NCBI GenBank assembly: GCA_032718475.1
Contig: JAUCBJ010007186.1
Location: 1 to 64,000 of the forward strand
Reading direction: 5' to 3'
Length of the DNA: 64,000 nt
DNA from: Nemertoderma westbladi
Taxonomy: Eukaryota; Xenacoelomorpha; Nemertodermatida; Nemertodermatidae
This document shows, piece after piece, positions 57,298 through 64,000 of this stretch. A program made the position numbers and the translations under genes. The notes beneath the pieces are model-generated. The model was not told the DNA's origin and did no database searches. It worked only from the letters and a program-made list of their open reading frames with translations. The stretch's first letter is position 1. Each line of letters opens with the position of its first letter.

Positions 57298-57867
57298 ACC
57301 ATCCAGACACATTTTGGCAAACCTACAAACATATACACAGCACTCATAGCTTTTAAATTGTAACTTCTTTGGGAGCTGGTGAACTAGTAGTTGTGGAGAC
57401 TAAACATTCCATCTAGATGCCTCAAAGGATGTCCATTGTTGTAGAGCATCTATTACACCTGGGCTAGGCCAACATAGAGAGTCGAAGTAATGTATTGCCC
57501 CGGCTTTGGGACGCACTACTGCTAGAGCCCAGTGAAAACCTCTGACATTGACAGGGAAAAACAAAAAATCATACTGGAGTATGCTGGTGTCAGTATGCCG
57601 TTGTGTGACATGGGAGCCACGGTTTACAAAAATGTTCAGAAAGTGAGGACTGAAAACTTTTGCACGACCAGGGTACTGGACACACATATGGTTAATAATG
57701 GCATCAATCAAGTTGTCAGTAAGCCAACCTTTAGGGTTACTAAGCAAGTCTATGTGGCGTTCGGAGAGAGGAATACCAGCCAACAAGTAGGTTCGCTCAG
57801 AGACAGGGGGTGGGTCATGCCGCAGTACGCTGTCTGATAGGGATACACTGACACTGCTTGTATTCAT
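57298..57867 (-). pseudogene. Ulp1-like cysteine protease fragment, probably 5' part of the NeSL/Utopia-like LINE
   Basis: On the minus strand from about 57867 the frame contains GWLTDNLIDAIINHM, then DFLFFPVNVRGFHWALAVV (catalytic His in FHW), HYFDSLCW (catalytic Asp) and, after an in-frame TAG at 57402-57400, YECCVYVCRFAKMC. That last segment aligns with the DCGVFVC-type active-site Cys region, with G replaced by C. This order is that of the C48/Ulp1 (SUMO protease) family. Ulp1 domains occur upstream of RT in NeSL/Utopia LINEs, and the RT part of such an element lies in the same orientation at 40255-38235. BEL integration at 57297 cuts the frame just after the active-site region. Confidence 0.7.
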
Positions 57868-58654
57868 AGCAAAGGCTGAAAGGATAGTACAACAAAAGAG
57901 TTGGGTTAATTGAAGCAGATGACAAACTCAATACTGTACATCTATAAACATACAGTTCATTGATGATCTTTGACTTTCAGTTATTTTTTTATCGCTGTGT
58001 TGTTTGTGTTTGATGTTTGTTGTTTTATTATTTACAATCCTTTTATGGTGCGTCAAATTCATTCACGTCATTTATAAACCTGTTTTAGTTTCTTGATATT
58101 ATTCTGGATGCAAAATAAAATCATGCGAATCTTTGAATCTAGATAAATTATTTTTCTTCCAATGTCTCTCCCTCCGTGGATAAAAGACCGTGATATTGGC
58201 TTTTCTGATTAAGCCTGGTTGCCAAGGTAACTGAATTTTATATTTACCCTCAAACGGCTCGGCTATGGCCCTTAATGTTGAGTTGAGAAACCCCAAGTTT
58301 ATATCTATTGCGGTTTTGCTACAAATAGAGTTATAATTGATTTGAATTATATAGACTTTTATCTAAGTCCGTTGCCATGGAAACCAGATTTTCCCAGATA
58401 TGTGACCTATCCCACATGACTCGCCTTGATGAGTAGTATATACATCCAAAATTTCAGGGAACTTTTAAATGCTAGTTTTTTTATCACTAGTTTAAAGGCT
58501 GGCCTAAAAAAGGATCATATCTGCCTCACATTAGGAAAATGGCCCACTATGAAGAGACCATCTCAAAAAGAAAGGAAATTTTGCAAATTTTAGAAATTTT
58601 TCATATTTTGTTAAGTTTACGGTTTCCTAGAGAAATAAATAGCTCACATTGTAT
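57868..58654. other. no gene; two RFX X-box-like motifs
   Basis: No coding feature was recognised; a 65-codon minus-strand frame at 58099-58296 has no known domain. GTTGCCAAGGTAAC (58218-58231) and GTTGCCATGGAAAC (58371-58384) fit or nearly fit the RFX X-box consensus GTNRCC-N(0-3)-RGYAAC. Confidence 0.5.
58218..58384. promoter_or_regulatory. pair of X-box-like (RFX-binding) palindromes
   Basis: Two 14-bp imperfect palindromes 153 bp apart. The first matches both half-sites; the second has one deviating base in the right half-site. RFX factors bind such sites at cilia-related promoters. No adjacent transcription start is visible, and the same kind of motif can sit inside repeats, so function is only possible. 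Confidence 0.35.
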
Positions 58655-59734
58655 CGTCACCTTCAAGGCAGAACCCCCTAAGTCATTTTTTGTAGTTCTG
58701 AGATAATCGATAAAAACTGTTTATTTTTAAGAGAGATGCCTCAGTTTACTTGTTATTGTGTTTTTTGACAAATAAATATATATAGAATTCATATAACTAA
58801 ACTTTTTATTTAATTTAGAATCACCTTTGAAATATATTGCGGTTTTTTTGTAAAAATTTGGACTTATGGTGTTTTGCCAAAACAAGGGGGAACACCATTT
58901 TCTGGTATTATCCCGTAACTATACGATAGTTGCGGGGTATTGCCTAGAAAACAAGGTATCCTCAATTAGGCAAAACACCATAAGTCCGACTTTTTACAAA
59001 AAACACGCAAAATATATCAAATTATAGCCAAGGCGTATCGTGCGTCCTTAATTATTTAATGCGTAGTGCGCACGTAATACATGTGCGCATTTGTTATTAG
59101 CTAATACGTGCTATCTAACAGTTAACTAGCACATGAGCATGTGTTAGTATTACCTGTGAACGCAATAATAACAAATAAACACAAACAATACAGCTAACAC
59201 ACTTGCGCACATGTTGGAAATTTTTGAATTCAAAATTCTAAAGTGCTCCATAAGTTTTTGATATTTTGGTATTAATTGCTTCTAAAATAAGTACGGGACT
59301 GTAGTTAGAATCATGTATCAATACAAATTGAACAAAATGTAGCCAAATGCAGAACTATAAGAACAAAATTTAGAATCAAGCAAACGGAACTCAAAGTACA
59401 AAATATAGCCATGGGTGGTACTCTACAGTAAGAACAAAGTCTAGCTACAGGGTTACAGCTACGTTAATGTTAAAGTAAAGTTCACTTACAGTACGTCATG
59501 ACGAATAATTAAAGACTGTTTTTTCTACAGTACGTGGCAACATTTTGAGCAACTCTATCAGCAACTTGGTGAGCATGTCAGGTTGCCGATCAAGTTGCTC
59601 TATGTAAACGCGAAGTTTGTTGCTGTAAAAGATGCCTCATATAACGGAGACTAATAGTTAATGTTACTCAAATTAAGTTGCTTGTTGCTGACCAAGTTAT
59701 CCTAAACGTCCGGAACCCCATAGCAACTTGGACA

Positions 59735-60155
59735 CAAACATTAAATGATGGACAGATATTTATCAGCGCCACAAACATTAATGTGGGACAAACATCAATC
59801 AGGGGGACAAACATTAATCAGGGGGACAAACATTAATGAGGTACACAAACATTAATGAGGGACACAAACATTAATGAGGGACACAAACATTAATGAGGGA
59901 CACAAACATTAATGAGGGACACAAACATTAATGAGGGACACAAACATTAATGAGGGACACAAACATTAATGAGGGACACAAACATTAAACGAGGGACACA
60001 AACATTAATGAGGGACACAAACATTAATGAGATAGACAAACATTAATGAGGGACACAAACATTAAGGAGGAACACAAACATTAATGAGGGACACAAACAT
60101 TAAACGAGGGACATATATCAATCAAGGGCACAAACATTAATCAAGGGCACCATCA
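59735..60155 (-). repeat. 19-bp minisatellite in copy 2, shorter array
   Basis: About 20 units of ACACAAACATTAATGAGGG. It corresponds to the long array of copy 1 (10536-11702). Confidence 0.93.
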
Positions 60156-60734
60156 TTCCATTCCATTCCATTCATGTTATCCCCCATGGCACTTAGTATG
60201 ATTCCTGTTACCACCCATACACAAAAAATATATTACAGTATTACAATTCTCATTACTGTCACGCAATACAATAACAACAATAAATAATAACATATTAATC
60301 TGACCAAACCAATAATCTATGTTATTACCAATTGAGGGAAAGGAACAGGTTACAGAGATGGTTTTTCAAACCAAAACAATAAACGATGTTGTTACTAATA
60401 AGGGAAGGAGTAAAAAAATGATGAACATGAAGGGGAGACAGGAAGGGGGGGGGGGGTAACATGAATGGTGGGGGTAGGAGGTAAATTGAAAATATGGGGG
60501 TATAACAGCCGGGGGGGGGGGTGGGGGCGTAGCAGCAAAACAGGCAGCTGAACAACGTAACCAAACGTCGCTTTCAATTAATTTCCATCTAATTAGGTAG
60601 ATAGAATGTATACAAAGCGGCGGTACTTTGATCGAAGCTCACGTTCCCATGGTAGTATTTTTTCAGTATATCAGTTTATCACTTATTATCTGATCGTCTG
60701 ATGGCAAGCATCACCATCGCTCATATTAATATCC

Positions 60735-61510
60735 ATTGGCAAGCATTCACCCCTATTAATGTTTGTGCCCCTAATTAATGATTGTATCCCTCATTAATGT
60801 TTGTGTCCCTCATTAATGTTTGTGTACCTCATTAATGTTTGTGTCCCTGATTAATTTTTGTGTCCCTCATTAATATTTGTGTCCTTCATTAAAAATTGTA
60901 TCCCTCATTAATGTTTGTGTCCCTTATTAATGTTTGTGTCCCTGATTACTGTGTGTCCCTCATTAATGTTTGTGTCCCTCATTAATGTTTGTGTCCCTTA
61001 TTAATGTTTGTATCCCTCATTAATGTTTGTGTCCCTCATTAATGTTTGTGTCCCTCATTAATGTTTGTGTCCCTCATTAATGTTTGTGTCCCTCATTAAT
61101 TTTTGTCTCCCTGATTACTGTGTGTCCCTCATTAATGTTTGTGTCCCTCATTAATGTTTGTGTCCCTTATTAATGTTTGTGTCCCGCATTAATGTTAGTG
61201 TCCCTCATTAATGATTGTATCCCTCATTAATGTTTGTGTCCCTCATTAATGTTTGTGTCCCTCATTAATGTTTGTGTCCCTCATTAATGTTTGTGTCACT
61301 CATTAATGTTTGTGTCCCTCATTAATGTTTTGTCCCTTATTAATGTTAGTGTACCTCATTAATGTTTGTGTCCCTTATTAATGTTTGTGTACCTCATTAA
61401 TGTTTGTACCACTTAATGTGTGTCCCTGATTAATGTTTGTGTCCCTGATAAATATTTGTATCCCAGATTAATGTTTGTGTTCCCTCAATAATGTTTGTGT
61501 CATGGCCGCA
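60735..61510 (+). repeat. 19-bp minisatellite in copy 2, longer array
   Basis: Close to 40 units of CTCATTAATGTTTGTGTCC, opposite in direction to the array at 59735-60155. It corresponds to the very short array of copy 1 (10185-10270). Confidence 0.93.
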
Positions 61511-61912
61511 ATACAAACCAGTATATAAATGATAATTTACGGGGTTTTGCCAGGTTATTGTTTCTGATTTAAGGGGTTTTACAGGTTGTTATTTCTGATT
61601 TAAGGGGTTTTGCCAGATGGACTGAATTTCATATACTTGAATTTACGGTGTTTTGCAAGCCAATTATTGACTTGTGGGGTTCTGCCTCGAAGTGGGCATA
61701 AGTTACGGGGAACTGTCTTTTGCTTATAACTCAAAAATGGCTGGTAGAAAAGCTTCGGGGTTCTGCCAGACGAAAAAGCCGATATCGAATTACCCAAAAA
61801 GTCAAAAACATGAAAATCGAAAAAAATCGACTTTAAGGGGGTTCTGCTTTGAAGGTGACGGTATGTAAGTAGAATAAAATAAACATACTGTAGTTAACCA
61901 AACTAAACTAAC

Positions 61913-62071
61913 ATCAATGTCCTCCACGTGGTACGTCATCTCTGATTTTTTCTCTCGAACTATTTTCTGATATTTTCTTTCTAGTGTTGGTAATAACTTC
62001 CTCTCGCCAATATTGCTTCGAAATTTACAGAATTCGGCCCAGTGAGGAAACAGGAAACGGAATACAGTTTG
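61913..62071 (-). CDS. RGS22-like gene, exon (third of those seen), 53 codons
   Basis: On the minus strand a strong acceptor (TCTCTTTATTTCAG) precedes 159 open bases in phase 0. They encode TVFRFLFPHWAEFCKFR, then KLLPTLERKYQK. A donor GAT|GTTAGT follows at 61912. This continues the preceding exon as FREAQ plus QTVFRFLFP..., the order found in RGS22-type RGS domains. The donor is the weakest boundary. Copy 2 of the inverted-repeat element begins 52 bp further on, within the intron. Confidence 0.7.
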
Positions 62072-62227
62072 CTGAAATAAAGAGAAAGCAACCAATAAGG
62101 AAACAGGAAACAAAATATATATAGTTCAAAAACGACTACAGTTTTCTGAAGTAACGAAAAAGCACCTGATATGTTACAGAAAAATAAATAAAGTATTGCG
62201 TTATGATTAGTACAGGCCACACTTTAC

Positions 62228-62407
62228 CTGGGCCTCCCGGAATATATACGGATGTATTCTACGTCGGGTTTCTATTATATCGTCGCACTGTTGTTGGGGA
62301 ATATCGATCTGGAGTTTAGGAGGTAAACTGCTGTCTAAGAAGCAGTTTACGATGGTTTGCACTTTGTGTTTAAGGAGGGCGTCGTCAGCGTGTCCGTGAT
62401 ACATGTC
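62228..62407 (-). CDS. RGS22-like gene, exon (second of those seen), 60 codons
   Basis: Acceptor TTTACTCCACATTAG and donor CAG|GTAAAG bound 180 bases in phase 0. The peptide has VQTIVNCFLDSSLPP, KLQIDIPQQQ and HPYIFREAQ. An RGS domain helix-loop pattern with LQIDIP and FREAQ is characteristic of the RGS22 group of regulators of G-protein signalling. The internal ATG near the exon start is not a translation start. The intron to the next exon is 156 bp. Confidence 0.75.
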
Positions 62408-62911
62408 CTAATGTGGAGTAAATAAATCAAATAATCTGGTGTCATTGGTGCGAGTTTCATATAGGCACCCAGATTAATGTGTATGGTGACAAAATTAATT
62501 ACCGTACCAATATGAAATGGTTAACCTCGTAGGTTACAATGTGGCGGAGAAGTGGATCTTTTATAGAGTGGCGATCCAGACTCAATTCACAACCCCAAAT
62601 AACAGTCACAAGGGTTGCGAGTAATGCGAGTTTTAATGATTATAATGGTTTGGACCTGACTAGACCAACAAATCTGACAACAAGTAAAATACCATTGAAT
62701 AAAAAGTGATTGAACGTTATCGGTATCTATGCGTGACGATGCCGAAAACATTCAATTTGGTGTTGAAACCATATTCAGCTATCTGTAAAGTAACCAAACT
62801 CTGGTTTTGTAATAATGTACTCGTTTACAGGAAAGGAACAGCGCTACGCACTCAGTCAACTGAAAATATTTTTATATACAACAAACAAGCTGTAATAAAA
62901 ATAAAGTTTAC

Positions 62912-62987
62912 CTTAAATCTTTGAATTTCCTGCCAAAATAAGACGTCATTGGATAACATATGTTCCTGGTTCACAACAGCAACATAT
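62912..62987 (-). CDS. RGS22-like gene, exon (first of those seen), 76 bp
   Basis: A strong acceptor (TTATTTATTTCAG) is followed by 76 open bases entering with one leftover base and leaving in phase 0 at donor AAG|GTAAAC. The peptide EHMLSNDVLFWQEIQRFK is the early helix of an RGS domain (N-D-L-x-F-W-x-E-x-Q). It joins in frame to the exon at 62407-62228 across a 504-bp intron. Earlier exons must lie upstream, beyond the window edge or in unrecognised sequence. Confidence 0.72.
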
Positions 62988-63297
62988 CTGAAATAAATAA
63001 ATAGAGTATGGTACTCGAAACTTCGCAAAGCGCCTCAACGACTTAACGGAACGGAAATGGCATGTCATTTATGTGCTCATGATTATTAAAAGCCAATATC
63101 CCCAATTAAATACTAGTTAAATAGCCTATGAAGTCTTTTCATCTCCGTATAAGCTATATGGTATAAGCTACACGACAGACTAGAAGAGACAGCATCTAAT
63201 GGCGGTCTATTTGTAAAAACCACAATTTTCTCTGTAAATTAATCTTGAAGAATTCTACTCCCCCCCCCCCCCCCAAAAAAAAAAATACATCCCCGTA
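62988..63297. other. intron or flank of the RGS22-like gene; poly-C tract
   Basis: No further exon was identified. A 15-base C run at 63260-63274 is followed directly by a run of A. Confidence 0.5.
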
Positions 63298-64000
63298 TCC
63301 TAGTTGTGCGGACGATGTATCCTAGTGGTGTGGACGATGTATCCTAGTGGTGTGGACGATGTATCCTAGTTGTGTGGATGATGTATCGTAGTGTTGTGGA
63401 CGATGTATCCTAGTGGTGTGGGTGGACGATGTATCCTAGTGGTGTGGACGATGTATCCTAGTGGTATGTGTGGACGATGTATCCTAGTTGTGTGGACGAT
63501 GTATCCTAGTGGTGGTGTGGACGATGTATCCTAGTTGTGTGGACGATGTATCCTAGTGGTGTGGACGATGTATCCTAGTGGTGTGGACGATGTATCCTAG
63601 TTGTGTGGACGATGTATCCTAGTGGTGTGGGTGGACGATGTTTCCTAGTTATGTGAACGATGTATCCTAGTGGTGTGGACGATGTATCGTAGTGGTGCGG
63701 ACGATGTATCGTAGTGGTGCGGACGATGTATCCTAGTGATGTGGACGATGTATCGTAGTGGTGTGGACGATGTATCCTAGTGGTGTAGGTGGACGATGTA
63801 TCCTAGTGATGTGGACGATGTATCCTAGTTGTGTGGACGATGTATCCTAGTGGTGTGGACGATGTATCCTAGTGGTGTGGACGATGTATCCTAGTGGTGT
63901 GGGTGGACGATGTATCCTAGTGGTGTGGACGATGTATCCTTGTGATGTGGACGATGTATCCTAGTGGCGTGGACGAAGTATCCTAGTGATGTGGACGATG
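63298..64000. repeat. 22-bp minisatellite, continues past the window end
   Basis: About 32 units of consensus GGACGATGTATCCTAGTGGTGT. There are variants TTGTGT, GATGT and TCGTAG, and longer units with an extra GGGT or GGTA. It lies upstream of the visible exons on the strand of the RGS22-like gene and runs off the window. Confidence 0.95.

Larger units (their letters stand above)
58655..61860 (-). mobile_element. large inverted-repeat DNA element, copy 2 (inverted)
   Basis: The ends CGTCACCTTCAAGGCAGAAC and the complement (with small changes) are flanked by GTAT at 58651-58654 and 61861-61864. The order of all internal blocks is the reverse complement of copy 1 at 9794-14314. They are the right-end hairpin (about 58850-59000), minisatellite, G-rich core, minisatellite in opposite orientation, and the repeated TGGCARAACCCC motif at the other end (61535-61850). 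It lacks the nested TTAA element. A stretch of about 200 bp in its core (about 60250-60465) is absent from copy 1. It lies in the intron downstream of an RGS22-like exon. Confidence 0.87.

Overview
This window looks like eukaryotic, animal genomic DNA. It has spliced exons with GT/AG borders and animal-type single genes (a WDR76-like WD40 protein and RGS-domain exons). It also carries animal transposon classes: P/THAP9, Mutator-like, BEL/Pao, CR1/L2-type and NeSL-type LINEs, and a piggyBac-like element. Short palindromes such as TAGGCCTA and ACCGGT are scattered everywhere. The species cannot be named from the sequence alone; a marine invertebrate is a reasonable guess. By eye, well over 45 of the 64 kb is mobile DNA or repeat, much of it nested.

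Layout. 1-9.8 kb: old debris, with a tRNA-like SINE, a LINE tail, a decayed LINE (ORF1, endonuclease, start of RT), an inverted 15-bp minisatellite, a Mutator-like transposase pseudogene and one candidate host exon. 9.8-14.3 kb: a 4.5-kb inverted-repeat element (copy 1) with 4-bp target duplications, convergent 19-bp minisatellites and a nested TTAA-flanked piggyBac-like element. 14.3-34.2 kb: a degenerate P/THAP9-type element, split first by a 2.6-kb LINE and then by a 14.6-kb BEL/Pao retrotransposon (BEL1). BEL1 itself contains a 2.6-kb inverted-repeat insertion that in turn holds a MITE-like unit. 34.3-36.1 kb: an intact, intronless WDR76-like gene whose last coding repeat runs directly into a 33-bp minisatellite (to 37.0 kb). 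38.1-40.3 kb and 57.3-57.9 kb: two pieces, on the minus strand, of what I infer to be one NeSL/Utopia-like LINE (Ulp1-like protease, then RT and CCHC). They are separated by BEL sequence. 40.3-57.3 kb: a truncated BEL tail that shares an LTR with a nearly complete 15.7-kb BEL element (BEL2) in a tandem arrangement. 58.7-61.9 kb: copy 2 of the inverted-repeat element, inverted and lying in an intron of an RGS22-like gene. 61.9-63.0 kb: three exons of that gene (minus strand). 63.3 kb to the end: a 22-bp minisatellite that leaves the window.

How things fit together. BEL2 encodes Gag, aspartic protease, RT, RNase H, integrase and a C-terminal DUF5641-like region in one frame, broken only by a TGA at the Gag/protease border. 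BEL1 has lost RT/RNase H and integrase by in-frame deletions but keeps Gag and protease, so it resembles a Gag-only non-autonomous partner. Both carry about 3 kb between pol and the 3' LTR with small, partly conserved ORFs, one ending in a strongly basic tail. The two copies of the inverted-repeat element, and the two BEL elements, serve as empty-site controls for each other; this is the best direct evidence for the nested insertions. The only likely host functions are the WDR76-like gene, the RGS22-like exons and possibly one orphan exon near 9.0 kb.
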